A DNA stretch of 51,676 nt from Bacteroides sp. (GCA_017621035.1 JAGATY010000018.1:1-51676), one strand, 5' to 3'; shown: positions 1 through 9,024, counted from the stretch's first letter. The notes: generated from the letters alone by a model not told the origin. Numbers and translations are program-made.

Positions 1-205
1 AGGCCGTGTCGCTCGGCTATCTCGGAGAGTGTTTGTTTACCCTTTACATACTCTTCGTAAAGACTCTTAGGTGATGTACTACGGCGGGCTATTGGTAGTA
101 CAGAATGACGATGGCAGTTTGCACAAAAATACCGCTGTTTATCCCCGTTGTAGCCATGTCTGACGAGGGTTATTTGCCCACATTTTGGACAAACTTTTTA
201 TCCAT
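1..205 (-). pseudogene. Zinc-ribbon/HTH transposase, N-terminal part, frameshifted at its start
   Basis: Reading leftwards from about 197 there is an open frame containing CPKCGQ, then RYFCANCH, then a helix-turn-helix-like stretch KSLYEEYVKGKQTLSEIAER, and it runs off the window. Paired CxxC motifs followed by an HTH are typical of the N-terminus of IS1-like, IS1595-like or zinc-binding IS256-variant transposases; I cannot choose between these. The frame has no start codon of its own. The ATG at 205-203 gives MDKK and then leaves the frame. One more A in the A5 run (195-199) would join the two as MDKKVCPKC, so the start looks frameshifted by a one-base deletion. A ribosomal -1 slip on the AAAAAG sequence would give the same product. 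The rest of the element lies outside the window. Confidence 0.6.
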
Positions 206-295
206 TTCTAACACAAATACTGCAAATATAAGTAAATCAAACAATTGCCTCGATTTTATGTACTATTTTTGACCAATAAGCCGGGCTTTCTTTGT

Positions 296-2680
296 TTAAC
301 CCCCTTTCAAATTACGTTGTATAGCGAAGACTCCCAATACGCCATATACCATCACTTGAATCCATAGCGTAATCAGTTGTGGCCAAATGTCACTTAGTGA
401 AGCTCCCATAGAATGAATCTGCACGAATGCCAGTGTGGCCGGTGTTGCCGGAAACAGTGCATGTGCTACTTGCCAATACCAGGGCATCAATTCCAATGGA
501 TAGGAAATACCGGACAGGAAGATATATCCGACAGAAAAGAAAGTAATCATCAGCAAGGGGGCTTCTGCATCAGTAAACCAACGAGACATGGTCATGCCAA
601 AGAAGGCTGTTGCCAACAGAAAGGGTGTAAGCAGAATAAGAAGATTCCAAGCATTCCCGAGGTGAGGAATGGGAAACAAAGCCGGAAGCAATCCGAATAG
701 AAATAGAGAGAAAATGAGATAAAGCCCTACATACACACTGCTTCTTCCCACCAACAAGCGAAAAGCCATTATCCAATTACTTACCGAAACTCCTTTTTTC
801 TTCTTTGTTACTATCATATTCTTCTCTGCTATTGCTCTTCTCCTTTGCCTCTCCGCTTCCTCTCCTCGTACAATAGCAATGGCCATCAGCATGGTTTGAA
901 AGATGATGATGACAAGTACAGCCGGGATAAGATACGAACCATATCCACCGGTGATATTATAAAGAACCCTTCCTCTTATCGGTATGGGAGAAGCTGCGGC
1001 TATTGCTATCCATCCTTCGGGCGGCAGAAAGATGATTCCCTTTTCACGGTACGTCTCGTTCAATGCCAACATGACGTGGGTGGTTGCTTCTTGCAAGCTT
1101 TTGAAAGTGAGGAAGGCATCGGTATTGGCATAGAGTGTATAAACAGCTTGTTCTCCACGATTTACCCGTGTTTCAAAGTCAGAAGGAAGGTAAAGTATGC
1201 CATCAACCTTTCCCTCTTTCAGAAGTTTGCGTGCTTCCGGTAGGTTGGGAGTACGATAACGGACGTCGGTTTGAGGTGTGGCGTTCAACCAACGAATGTA
1301 TTGCCTGCTCAACGAAGAGTGGGAGAGGTCAACAACAGCAATAGGAACCTTCCGTACCACATTGGGTGCGTACATGTAGTTGTAGAGCACTCCGTAAAAG
1401 AGTACACCTCCTGAAAGTACCAATAAAACGGCCGGATTTTCAACTATTCGTCTCCATTCTTTATATATAATATGGTGCCACGTTGGGCTATGAATCTTCT
1501 CTTGAAACGATTGATGGGGTTGTTCTGATGGGATATCACTTCTTCTTTTTTCTTTGTTCATCCACCAATCCAACAGTGGAATCAATGCAATAGCTAATAG
1601 TGGAAATAGCATCAGTACTACCCAATTGGGCCAAATTGTTGCTATTCCTGCATTGAAATAACCAATGGCTTGGATGGACTCAGTGAAATGTCTGACCGGA
1701 AAGAGGTAAGAAAAGAGATACACCGGTTTGTACATGGCACTGACCGGAAACGTTATTCCACTCAGTGTGGCACCCAAAGAACCTATCATGGATACAATGC
1801 TGATGATAATTGCTATACGCGGAAAGAGTGAAAAGAGTATCAATGCCAATGCTTGTGTTGCAAGAATAAACAGAATAGTTGTAAGGTTCAGCAAGCCGAT
1901 ACTGCCGGCCAATGGAATGTGTAATGTACCAAAGAAGGTGTAATTGGCAGCAATGGCTATAGCTGAAAAGATACAACTGTATGGGAAAAGTTTACCGACA
2001 ACGGCTATTCCTAGGTTACCGTGTGCCGTTGCAAGCCACTCTTGGGTTGTGCGGAATTTCAGTTCGCTACCGAAAGTATAGACCGTGACTAACAGAATAA
2101 TTATCTGTAGCAACACGAAGAAGATAGGTTGACTCAGGTAGATGGAGTAATTCAAATCAGGATTGTGCAACGGATGGCTGTTTTCTTCTATAGGTAAAAG
2201 GAATGTCTCTATCTCTTCCGGTGTGACGCCTACTGCTTCAGCCTGCATGACGAGGGGTGCTACAGATACTCCGGCCAGACTTTTCTCAAAAGCTGCCATC
2301 AACTCACCACCCACCGATAACAGTGCATAGTGATAATAGTAAGTGAGGGAAGTTGCTTCTTGAGCAAACCGATGTGGGATAACCAAGTAACCGTAGATAT
2401 GTTTTTGTTGTACATCCCTGCGGGCAGTAACTTCATCTGAATAGATTTCGGTTACATGAAAAGTAGGAACACTCTCCATGCGACGGATGATTTCTCGGGA
2501 AGCTGCACTGTTATCCTTATCGACAATACCGACAGGAAGCTCTCTCATGGAACCGTTTCCGAAGATGGTTGCCATGAAGAAGAGAGCGAAAAGGGGAAGT
2601 ATCAGGCATACACCGAAGTAAAGACGACGAGAAGTCATGCGTCTCCACTCACGCATCAGGGTGGCATGGAAAGCATTCAT
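296..2680 (-). CDS. Fused two-domain ABC-2 type transporter permease
   Basis: This 794-residue inner-membrane protein consists of two ABC-2 permease units in tandem. Each begins with an amphipathic MREWRR/YKEWRR segment and one transmembrane helix, followed by a large periplasmic loop with the PVGIVDKDNSAASR or PIAVVDLSHSSLSR pattern, then about five helices. The second unit starts near residue 400. This is the YhhJ/YbhS-like arrangement of drug or lipid exporters, usually two separate permeases. The gene starts 1 bp after the hlyD-like stop and is the last gene of a TolC-HlyD-permease operon. No ATP-binding subunit is encoded in the window, so the ATPase must lie elsewhere or have been lost. 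The substrate is unknown. Confidence 0.88.
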   Translation of the reverse strand: MNAFHATLMREWRRMTSRRLYFGVCLILPLFALFFMATIFGNGSMRELPVGIVDKDNSAASREIIRRMESVPTFHVTEIYSDEVTARRDVQQKHIYGYLVIPHRFAQEATSLTYYYHYALLSVGGELMAAFEKSLAGVSVAPLVMQAEAVGVTPEEIETFLLPIEENSHPLHNPDLNYSIYLSQPIFFVLLQIIILLVTVYTFGSELKFRTTQEWLATAHGNLGIAVVGKLFPYSCIFSAIAIAANYTFFGTLHIPLAGSIGLLNLTTILFILATQALALILFSLFPRIAIIISIVSMIGSLGATLSGITFPVSAMYKPVYLFSYLFPVRHFTESIQAIGYFNAGIATIWPNWVVLMLFPLLAIALIPLLDWWMNKEKRRSDIPSEQPHQSFQEKIHSPTWHHIIYKEWRRIVENPAVLLVLSGGVLFYGVLYNYMYAPNVVRKVPIAVVDLSHSSLSRQYIRWLNATPQTDVRYRTPNLPEARKLLKEGKVDGILYLPSDFETRVNRGEQAVYTLYANTDAFLTFKSLQEATTHVMLALNETYREKGIIFLPPEGWIAIAAASPIPIRGRVLYNITGGYGSYLIPAVLVIIIFQTMLMAIAIVRGEEAERQRRRAIAEKNMIVTKKKKGVSVSNWIMAFRLLVGRSSVYVGLYLIFSLFLFGLLPALFPIPHLGNAWNLLILLTPFLLATAFFGMTMSRWFTDAEAPLLMITFFSVGYIFLSGISYPLELMPWYWQVAHALFPATPATLAFVQIHSMGASLSDIWPQLITLWIQVMVYGVLGVFAIQRNLKGG

Positions 2681-2681
2681 G

Positions 2682-3671
2682 TTACTTCTTTATTGGTATT
2701 AAGACAGACATTCCGGGGCGTAATCCCTCTGTGGGGAGAGTAGGACGGGCATGCAGTTCAAAAGTCTTCATGTCGTAACTACCGCTTTCTCGGGTAGATT
2801 GCCAAGTGGCAAAGCTGCCTAACGGACTGATGTAATAGACAGAGAACTCCACTTCTTTCCCTCCGATGGCGGGTATTCTCCCTTTGAAGGTTGTACCTAG
2901 AGGGAAAAGGGAAAGCAAATCCTCCCTGACATTCAGCACCAAATGAGCATCTTCTAACACGACCAAGCTTATGATGGGTGTACCGGGAGCTACCAGTTCT
3001 CCCCGTTTCGGATAGATGGCTGCTATCTCTCCGTTGGCCGGAGCTGTAAGACGGGCATCTACCAAGAGAGAGGAAACTTCCTCCACAGTGCTTCGAGCAG
3101 CATCTACCATACTACGTGAAGCGGCTTTATCCTCACTTCGAGCACCGGCAAGAGCCAGTTGGTACTGCTCGTAGGTAGCACGTTCGGCAGCCAATGCAGC
3201 TTTGTAAAGGGCTTCGGCTTCGTCGTAACGTTGGGTGGTTACTACACTATCGGTATATAATGTTTGAATGCGTCGGTAGGTTTTCTCAGCTAAAGCAAGG
3301 TCGCTCTCTGCTTTGTTCCATAGCTGACGAGCAGTGGCAATAAGTTGTTTGCGCGTTCCGGCATCCACTTTCTTATTCTCTTCTCGGGCAGCTTGTTCAA
3401 GTGCGTTCACTTGCCGATACTTGGCTTCTATGGTGGGACTATTGATAATGACCAGCGTATCTCCACGCTTTACCCGTTTCCCTTCGTTGACAAGGAAACT
3501 GTCCACACGTCCCGGAAGCTTTCCGCTAATACGTATTTCGGTAGCTTCAATCTCTCCTTGCAGGAGGATGGGCTGATGGTTCATACTAATCATTCCTATA
3601 ATGGAGATGATGACAATCAGTGCCAACATCCCGATGAAAGCCAGACTGAGGCTTTTGTTAGTAAGTTTCAT
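2682..3671 (-). CDS. HlyD/MFP-family periplasmic adaptor of a tripartite exporter
   Basis: This membrane fusion protein has one N-terminal anchor helix (SLSLAFIGMLALIVIISIIG), a biotinyl-lipoyl-like half starting ILLQGEIEATEIRISGKLPGRV, a long alpha-helical hairpin rich in Ala/Glu/Arg in the middle, and a second lipoyl half and beta-barrel after about residue 210. It would bridge the permease and the TolC channel. The frame stays open to 3695 with possible starts at 3695, 3677 and 3671. I favour 3671 (MKLTNKS), which overlaps the end of the tolC-like gene by 14 nt; 3677 is equally possible. The overlap and the 1-bp gap to the permease point to one transcript. Confidence 0.87.
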   Translation of the reverse strand: MKLTNKSLSLAFIGMLALIVIISIIGMISMNHQPILLQGEIEATEIRISGKLPGRVDSFLVNEGKRVKRGDTLVIINSPTIEAKYRQVNALEQAAREENKKVDAGTRKQLIATARQLWNKAESDLALAEKTYRRIQTLYTDSVVTTQRYDEAEALYKAALAAERATYEQYQLALAGARSEDKAASRSMVDAARSTVEEVSSLLVDARLTAPANGEIAAIYPKRGELVAPGTPIISLVVLEDAHLVLNVREDLLSLFPLGTTFKGRIPAIGGKEVEFSVYYISPLGSFATWQSTRESGSYDMKTFELHARPTLPTEGLRPGMSVLIPIKK

Positions 3672-5076
3672 AAGCATTATTTTGATAGTTTGCAAAGGTT
3701 TCGGTCATTCCACACAGTGCCAACAGATTCATTAAGACCACATCATATTCGTAGAAAGCAGCCAGTTTAGCCAGTTGAGCGTTGGCTAACATGGTTTCGG
3801 CATCTACAACTTCCGTTGAGGTGGCCATGCCTTCAGTAAATGCTTTCCGTCTCATACGCACTAATTCTTCACTGAGCAGGATGCTTGTTTTCAGGGCTTT
3901 CACACTGTTTTGTGCATTTTCCAGCTGTGCATAGAGCTTGTCGATGGCAACAGAAAACTCTTCGTTGGCTTTCTCTTCACCTAGTTGAAGGCTTTGTCCG
4001 GCCAATTTGGCTTGTCGAATCTGTTGTTCTCTTGCTAATCCGTCGAAAAGATTCCAGCTGAACCCGATGCCTATCACTGTGCGAGGAGCCAAGTTGGAGG
4101 GTAGACCGTGGGCATAAAGAGTCTGTTTGCCAAAGAGAGCAATGTTTGGAAAATAGGCACTTTGTGCTATGCGCAACCTACTTTGTTCCACATCTTTCAT
4201 TAACCGAAGTTGGTTTATAGCAGGATTGGCTGTTTGCATCATTCTGATAAATAGCGCTTTATCAGGCAGTTCTCGGTTGATGAATAAAGGTGAAGTCACC
4301 TGGATGAGGCAGCCTTCTTCTTCATGAATCAATGTGCGAAGGGCTTCTAGTAATACTTCGGTATCTCTCTGTGCCGCTTCAAGACTACGCTCAGCCTCCT
4401 CTAGATTTACTTGAGCCAACAGTCGACTGGCTTTGTCAATCATGCCTGCTTCCTCCAACTTTACGGCTTCGTGATAGTGACGACGTAAACTTCCGACGGT
4501 TTCCTGCCTGACTTGAACAACGGCTTCAGCTAGGTTAAGGCCGAAATAACGCTCAGCAAGTAATATTTGCTGGTTAGCATTTGTTTCTGCCTGGGCCTCT
4601 TGAGCAATGTCAACCAATCGGTCTCCTATCTTGCCGGCTTGCACACGTTTCCCTCCTGAAAAGAGAATCCATTCGGCAGACACCCCTATGCTGCTGATAT
4701 TTTGAGGTAAAAGTGGAAAACTAAGCGTTTGATTTCCTAACTGATTGAGCCATCCGGTTATAAACTGATTGTTGGGAAGTAACTGCTGAACCACCTCTTC
4801 GGCCGATTCTGCATAAGGTTTGAGCGATTGTCTCACTTCGATAGGTTGGGAAAAGTGAGCGTAAGCTCCCGATGCTTGCAAAGAGGGAAACCAGAGTGCA
4901 CGTATTTTTTCCCGTTCGGATTGGGCACTTTCCGTGTTCTTACGACTAATCTGGAGGCTGCGGTTTTCTTGTTTCATCAGTTTTTGAGCATCGTTGAAAC
5001 TGAGTGAGAGGCTATTCTGTGCCCACATCATTTGTCCTAAACAAACTATGTAGAGGTTGATTACTAAGCGTTTCAT
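3658..5076 (-). CDS. TolC-family outer-membrane efflux protein
   Basis: This 472-residue protein has a signal peptide (MKRLVINLYIVCLGQMMWAQ) and two homologous outer-membrane efflux protein repeats with long helical, Ala/Gln/Glu-rich coiled-coil segments (residues about 30-240 and 250-455). It is the expected outer-membrane channel for the HlyD and ABC permease encoded immediately downstream, and it is the first gene of the operon. I see no convincing Bacteroidales promoter in the 150 bp upstream; a TATTTTCG on the minus strand is only a weak -7 match. The substrate is unknown. Confidence 0.88.
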   Translation of the reverse strand: MKRLVINLYIVCLGQMMWAQNSLSLSFNDAQKLMKQENRSLQISRKNTESAQSEREKIRALWFPSLQASGAYAHFSQPIEVRQSLKPYAESAEEVVQQLLPNNQFITGWLNQLGNQTLSFPLLPQNISSIGVSAEWILFSGGKRVQAGKIGDRLVDIAQEAQAETNANQQILLAERYFGLNLAEAVVQVRQETVGSLRRHYHEAVKLEEAGMIDKASRLLAQVNLEEAERSLEAAQRDTEVLLEALRTLIHEEEGCLIQVTSPLFINRELPDKALFIRMMQTANPAINQLRLMKDVEQSRLRIAQSAYFPNIALFGKQTLYAHGLPSNLAPRTVIGIGFSWNLFDGLAREQQIRQAKLAGQSLQLGEEKANEEFSVAIDKLYAQLENAQNSVKALKTSILLSEELVRMRRKAFTEGMATSTEVVDAETMLANAQLAKLAAFYEYDVVLMNLLALCGMTETFANYQNNAYETY

Positions 5077-5189
5077 TGGCTTATAGTTAAGGTTTGTATT
5101 GACAACGAAACATTTCTGATTTAAACTTTGTTCGTATGTAAGGCGAAAATAAATTTGAGCCTGCGGGTATCAGGTAACAATGATTTTAT

Positions 5190-5197
5190 TACCTTTG
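5190..5197 (+). promoter_or_regulatory. Probable -7 element of the tRNA-Gly promoter
   Basis: TACCTTTG matches the Bacteroidales -7 consensus TAnnTTTG and lies 34 bp before the tRNA. A clear -33 TTTG is not visible at the usual spacing. Confidence 0.5.
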
Positions 5198-5231
5198 CAC
5201 CGTTTTCATAGTAATTAGAATTTTGAGTTTT

Positions 5232-5304
5232 GCGGCAGTAGCTCAGTTGGCAGAGCATTAGCTTCCCAAGCTGAGGGTCGCGGGTTCGAGTCCCGTTTGC
5301 CGCT
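5232..5304 (+). tRNA. tRNA-Gly (anticodon CCC)
   Basis: The 73-nt sequence folds as a complete cloverleaf. The acceptor stem pairs GCGGCAG with TTGCCGC, the D arm contains AGCTCAGTTGGCAGAGC, the anticodon stem pairs TTAGC with GCTGA around loop TTCCCAA, and the T arm is GCGGG-TTCGAGT-CCCGT. Loop positions 34-36 read CCC, which gives glycine. The 3' CCA is not encoded. Confidence 0.95.
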
Positions 5305-5311
5305 CCTTCGG

Positions 5312-5345
5312 AAATCAGATAGTTACGAAAGTTTCTATCTGATTT
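5312..5345 (+). terminator. Hairpin downstream of tRNA-Gly
   Basis: AAATCAGATAG (5312-5322) pairs with CTATCTGATTT (5335-5345) around a 12-nt loop, seven bases after the tRNA. The following T-tract is weak, so it may act as a processing or termination hairpin. Confidence 0.55.
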
Positions 5346-5398
5346 CTGCTTTTATAGGGTGGCTATCTTAACTATAATAAGAGTAGTATAAGGTAATA

Positions 5399-5441
5399 AA
5401 AAAGAGTAGTACTTTGGGGGAATCAAAGTACTACTCTTTTT
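5399..5441. terminator. Bidirectional Rho-independent terminator
   Basis: An 18-bp perfect stem (5399-5416 with 5424-5441) is flanked by A5 and T5 runs, so it can end transcription from the tRNA side and from the zinc metallopeptidase gene on the minus strand. Confidence 0.85.
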
Positions 5442-5486
5442 TTATCTAGTCACCTTTGGGTAGCTACAGAGCCCACGGTGGGTGGT

Positions 5487-6182
5487 TCAGTCTCTGCGAT
5501 TGAGGAATATCATCACGTAGTAGATGAGGGTGGCAAGCGAGCTGAGGGCGGCTACCACATAGGTGTAGGCAGCGGAACGGAGGGCATCTTCGGCCTGCTT
5601 GTGGTTGTAAACGTTGGTGATGCCTGCGTTACTGAGCCATACAAGTGCGCGTTGGCTAGCGTTGATTTCCACGGGCAGGGTGATGAAGCTGAACAGAGTG
5701 GTCAGCGCAAAGAGGATGATGCCGGCCAGTAACACTTGTGGAAAGGAGTTGATGAGAAGGATACCTGCCAGCAGTACCCAGGAGAGGATGTTGGAACTGA
5801 AGGATACTACGGGGACGAGCTTACTGCGCAGAGTCAGTGGTGCATAAGCACGGGCGTGTTGCACAGCGTGTCCGCACTCGTGGGCAGCAACGGCTGCAGC
5901 CATGATGCTGGCACTGTTGTAGACGCCATCGCTCAGATTCACGGTCTTGTCCAACGGGTTATAGTGGTCGGTCAGTCGGCCGGGTGTGTGGGTAACGGTG
6001 ACATCGTAGATACCATTGTCTTGCAGCATTTTGCGTGCCACGTCGGCTCCAGTCATGCCGTTTCCGGTGGGTACTTTGGAGTATTTCTTGAACTTGTTTT
6101 GCAGATTCATCTGTACGAGCCAACTGAGGATGGCTACTCCGATAAAGATAATCCATTGAATGGGAATCATTGCTGTTGTCAT
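5487..6182 (-). CDS. Membrane zinc metallopeptidase, YugP-like (Zn_peptidase_2)
   Basis: This 231-residue membrane protein has an N-terminal helix (residues 7-25), a cytosolic or peripheral domain with zinc-binding HECGH at residues 101-105, and two or three further helices between about 120 and 225. The order (NGMTGADVARKML, then HTPGRLTDHYNPLDKTVNLS, then AAHECGHAVQHA) is that of the YugP family, whose physiological substrate is not established. The gene stands alone: the purA terminator lies upstream and a bidirectional terminator downstream. Confidence 0.9.
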   Translation of the reverse strand: MTTAMIPIQWIIFIGVAILSWLVQMNLQNKFKKYSKVPTGNGMTGADVARKMLQDNGIYDVTVTHTPGRLTDHYNPLDKTVNLSDGVYNSASIMAAAVAAHECGHAVQHARAYAPLTLRSKLVPVVSFSSNILSWVLLAGILLINSFPQVLLAGIILFALTTLFSFITLPVEINASQRALVWLSNAGITNVYNHKQAEDALRSAAYTYVVAALSSLATLIYYVMIFLNRRD

Positions 6183-6261
6183 AATTGGTTTGTCTTTAAA
6201 ATGTTAATAGCGGATGAATAGTTTATCTGTTTTAATCGTTACAAAGAGTTTGCCAAAAAGA

Positions 6262-6294
6262 GAGGGAAGCTATGTTTTGCCGACAGCTTCCCTC
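6262..6294 (-). terminator. Terminator of the fur-purA transcript
   Basis: GAGGGAAGCT (6262-6271) pairs with AGCTTCCCTC (6285-6294). Read on the minus strand the stem is followed by a T5 tract, just after the purA stop. Confidence 0.8.
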
Positions 6295-6318
6295 GTTTTT
6301 TAGTATGTTTTAAGATGT

Positions 6319-7593
6319 TTATGCCTCTTCGGTGTAACGTTCGATAGTTTGTGCGCGGTCGGGACCTACGGAAACAATTTTGATTGGTACTTCGAGCTGC
6401 TCTTCGAGGAAGCTGAGGTAGGCGTTGAACTCTTCGGGGAACTCATCTTCGCTCTGCATCTTGGTCATGTCGGTCTGCCAACCGGGTAGTTCTACGTAAA
6501 CGGGTTCCACTCCTTCTGCTATGTCGAAGGGGAAGTGGTCAATTTCTTCACCGTTCATCTTGTAAGCAACGCAGGCTTTGATGGTTTCGAAGGTATCGAG
6601 CACATCGCTCTTCATCATGATGAGTTTGGTAACTCCGTCTACCATGATGGCGTATTTAAGAGCTACTAGGTCAATCCATCCACAACGACGTTTGCGTCCG
6701 GTAACCGAACCGAACTCATGTCCCAGGGTACAAATCTTGTCGCCGGTCTCATCAAACAACTCGGTGGGGAAGGGACCTGAACCTACACGGGTACAGTATG
6801 CTTTGAAGATGCCATACACTTCGCCAATCTTATTAGGGGCAACGCCCAGTCCTGTGCAAGCACCTGCACAAACGGTGTTGGAGGAAGTAACAAAGGGATA
6901 AGAGCCAAAGTCGATGTCGAGCATGGTTCCTTGTGCGCCTTCGCAAAGTACCGATTTGCCCTCTTTCAGCAGGCTATTGATTTCATGTTCGCTATCTACA
7001 AAGGTGAATTGCTTCAGGTATTCGATGCCTTCCATCCAAGCTTTCTCCAGTTCGGTCAGGTCATAGTCGTAGTTCAGACTTTTAAGAATCTGTTCGTGAC
7101 GGGCTTTGGCTGCAGCATATTTCTTATCGAAGTCCAGCAAGATGTCACCCACACGCACACCGTTACGACTGATTTTGTCTGTATAAGTCGGGCCGATACC
7201 CTTTCCGGTAGTGCCTACTTTGGCATCTCCCTTAGCGGCCTCGTAGGCTGCATCAAGGATTCGGTGGGTAGGTAGGATGAGGTGTGTCTTCTTGGAAATG
7301 TGTAGACGGCTCTTCAAGTCGTGACCCGATGCCTCCAGTGCTTCGGCTTCTGCCTTGAACAGTGCGGGGTCCAGTACCACACCGTTGCCTATGATGTTAA
7401 CTTTATCTCCTTGGAAAATACCGGAAGGAATGGAACGGAGCACGTATTTCTGTCCTTCAAACTCAAGTGTGTGTCCGGCATTGGGGCCGCCTTGGAAGCG
7501 TGCCACTACATCATACTTGGGAGTTAATACGTCGACGACTTTACCTTTACCTTCGTCGCCCCATTGTAATCCTAATAGAACATCTACTTTCAT
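6319..7593 (-). CDS. purA: Adenylosuccinate synthetase
   Basis: PurA condenses IMP and aspartate using GTP, the first committed step from IMP to AMP. The 424-residue length is normal. The signature GLQWGDEGKGKVVD is at residues 8-21, with catalytic Asp13; GGPNAGHT carries His41, the residue used in other PurA enzymes. TTGKGIGPTY and GTMLDIDFGSYPFVTSSNT follow in the expected order, and KRRCGWIDLVALKY lies in the C-terminal half. The start codon overlaps the stop of the upstream Fur-family gene by 4 nt, so translation is probably coupled. Confidence 0.97.
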   Translation of the reverse strand: MKVDVLLGLQWGDEGKGKVVDVLTPKYDVVARFQGGPNAGHTLEFEGQKYVLRSIPSGIFQGDKVNIIGNGVVLDPALFKAEAEALEASGHDLKSRLHISKKTHLILPTHRILDAAYEAAKGDAKVGTTGKGIGPTYTDKISRNGVRVGDILLDFDKKYAAAKARHEQILKSLNYDYDLTELEKAWMEGIEYLKQFTFVDSEHEINSLLKEGKSVLCEGAQGTMLDIDFGSYPFVTSSNTVCAGACTGLGVAPNKIGEVYGIFKAYCTRVGSGPFPTELFDETGDKICTLGHEFGSVTGRKRRCGWIDLVALKYAIMVDGVTKLIMMKSDVLDTFETIKACVAYKMNGEEIDHFPFDIAEGVEPVYVELPGWQTDMTKMQSEDEFPEEFNAYLSFLEEQLEVPIKIVSVGPDRAQTIERYTEEA

Positions 7594-8081
7594 TTTTCTT
7601 TCTTTATGTTGTTATTACTTTTTTTCTTGCTTTTATTGGCGCGGTCGCACTTGCTGCACAGGCCATATATATATAAGGTGTAGTGCGTAAGGTTGAAACG
7701 TTTCAGTTTGGTGTTACCGATGGCTTGCTGTAATTCATCGCTCAGAAACTCGGTAACCTTACCACACTGGGTACAGATTTGATGATGGTGAGTGGTACGA
7801 TTGTACGACTTTTCATACTGTGAAGAGTTTCCGAACTGATGTTTGATGACGAGCCGTGCGTTGAGTAGCAGGATGATGGTGTTGTAAAGAGTAGCACGGC
7901 TGACGCGGAACTTGCCCTGCTCGGCCATCATAGAGTAGAGAGTATCTATGTCGAAGTGGCCTTCAATGGAGTAGATAGTTTCAAGTATGGCATAACGTTC
8001 GGGTGTCTTCCGATGCCCGTTCGTGTTCAGGTATTCCGTGAATATCTGTTTAACCGTATCTTTCACTTGTTGATTTTCCAT
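7590..8081 (-). CDS. Fur-family metal-dependent transcriptional regulator
   Basis: This 163-residue Fur-family repressor has an N-terminal winged helix (residues about 8-85, recognition segment VSRATLYNTI) and a C-terminal dimerisation and metal domain. The metal motif THHHQICTQCGKV is at residues 97-109, and the two structural CxxC pairs are Cys103/Cys106 and Cys142/Cys145. The lysine/asparagine-rich tail after residue 148 is poorly conserved in the family. It overlaps purA by 4 nt and sits behind its own promoter, so a metal- or redox-responsive repressor and AMP synthesis share one transcript. Whether it is Fur, PerR or Zur cannot be decided from sequence alone. Confidence 0.92.
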   Translation of the reverse strand: MENQQVKDTVKQIFTEYLNTNGHRKTPERYAILETIYSIEGHFDIDTLYSMMAEQGKFRVSRATLYNTIILLLNARLVIKHQFGNSSQYEKSYNRTTHHHQICTQCGKVTEFLSDELQQAIGNTKLKRFNLTHYTLYIYGLCSKCDRANKSKKKSNNNIKKEK

Positions 8082-8109
8082 CTCAGCTTTATGGCTTTTC
8101 CACGGCCGA

Positions 8110-8139
8110 CAAAGTTAAGTCTTTTTTATGGAAAGCAAT
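8110..8139 (-). promoter_or_regulatory. Promoter of the fur-purA operon
   Basis: On the minus strand TAACTTTG (8117-8110) matches the -7 consensus TAnnTTTG, with ATTG (8139-8136) 18 bp upstream as an imperfect -33. It lies 28 bp before the fur start codon. Confidence 0.6.
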
Positions 8140-8210
8140 AGCGAATACGGAAAATTTTCGCAACATGCGGCTAGAAATCGGGAGAAGTTGCTGCATCGGC
8201 CGGAATAACA

Positions 8211-8309
8211 GCGTGCTCTTTTTGTCGTAACAGTACGCACTTACAAGAAAAAGAGCACACACTTACAAGAAAAAGAGCACGCACTTCTGGTCGTAAGTGC
8301 GTGCTCTTT
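8211..8309. repeat. 22-bp tandem repeat with flanking inverted copies
   Basis: Two 22-bp units, 8237-8258 and 8259-8280 (GCACTTACAAGAAAAAGAGC followed by AC; the second starts AC instead of GC), are followed by a third diverged unit. Inverted versions at 8211-8230 and about 8293-8309 (GTGCTCTTT) make long hairpins possible. It lies between the fur promoter and the stop of the alkylation-repair gene, so it may double as that gene's terminator. Confidence 0.75.
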
Positions 8310-8331
8310 CAGTGGTTATCCAAAGGATGGA

Positions 8332-8997
8332 CTATAACTCTTCAGCCTCTTGCTTTACAAGGTTGTAGAGTTGTTGCTCTCTCTCCTTTTCCGAGTGGGC
8401 ATATTCATCCACCCGTCTGCATACCAGAAAGGCGTGCTCCTCGCTGTGTTGCATGAACTTGCGCAGGGCATTGGCTGCTGCATTGCGTACATGGTAACTA
8501 CCTGAGAGAATGGCGACAATGGCCTGATCCAGAAACTCGTTGGCTACCCGTTCCTCCATGTCACCCTTCTTCATCAGCAGACGGGCGATGGTTAAGAAAC
8601 CGCATACCTGATAGAACTCACGTTCGTCAGCAATCCAGCGGAAGGATAGGGCAGGGGCGTAAGGCAGATGTTGGAACAGGTTCATGCAGGTAAGCTCGGC
8701 AATCTCGATGTTGTGGATATCTTCCATCCAGATGTCGGCAATCTCCGGGCAGAAACTTTCCAGCGGTTGCAGCAGTCCGGCCAGAATTTTGCTCTCGCGG
8801 ACATTTTCTTTCCAGAGGGCTTGTGCCAGTGCATGGTCTTTCTCAAACATGGCGGCAATCTGCTTGATGCGAGGCAGCTCTACCCCGAAGTTCAGCTTAT
8901 ACACCAGTCCTTTCTCGCGCATGCTTTGCGAGGCCACTCCGTTCATGGAGAGTCGGAGTTGTGTTTTTATCTCTTTGAGTTGTTCTTTCAGTTCCAC
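8332..8997 (-). CDS. DNA alkylation repair (AlkD-like) HEAT-repeat protein
   Basis: This 221-residue all-helical protein resembles the AlkC/AlkD DNA glycosylase superfamily, whose HEAT-like repeats cradle damaged DNA and excise alkylated bases. It shows KGLVYKLNFGVELPRIKQIA near the N-terminus, SKILAGLLQP near residue 70 and SYHVRNAAANALRKF near residue 170. No catalytic residue can be assigned with confidence, so the glycosylase activity is inference. It begins 27 bp after the stop of the upstream DPP III-like gene and is probably cotranscribed with it. Confidence 0.72.
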   Translation of the reverse strand: MELKEQLKEIKTQLRLSMNGVASQSMREKGLVYKLNFGVELPRIKQIAAMFEKDHALAQALWKENVRESKILAGLLQPLESFCPEIADIWMEDIHNIEIAELTCMNLFQHLPYAPALSFRWIADEREFYQVCGFLTIARLLMKKGDMEERVANEFLDQAIVAILSGSYHVRNAAANALRKFMQHSEEHAFLVCRRVDEYAHSEKEREQQLYNLVKQEAEEL

Positions 8998-9024
8998 GTT
9001 TTTATGCTTCGGATGCTTATTGGT

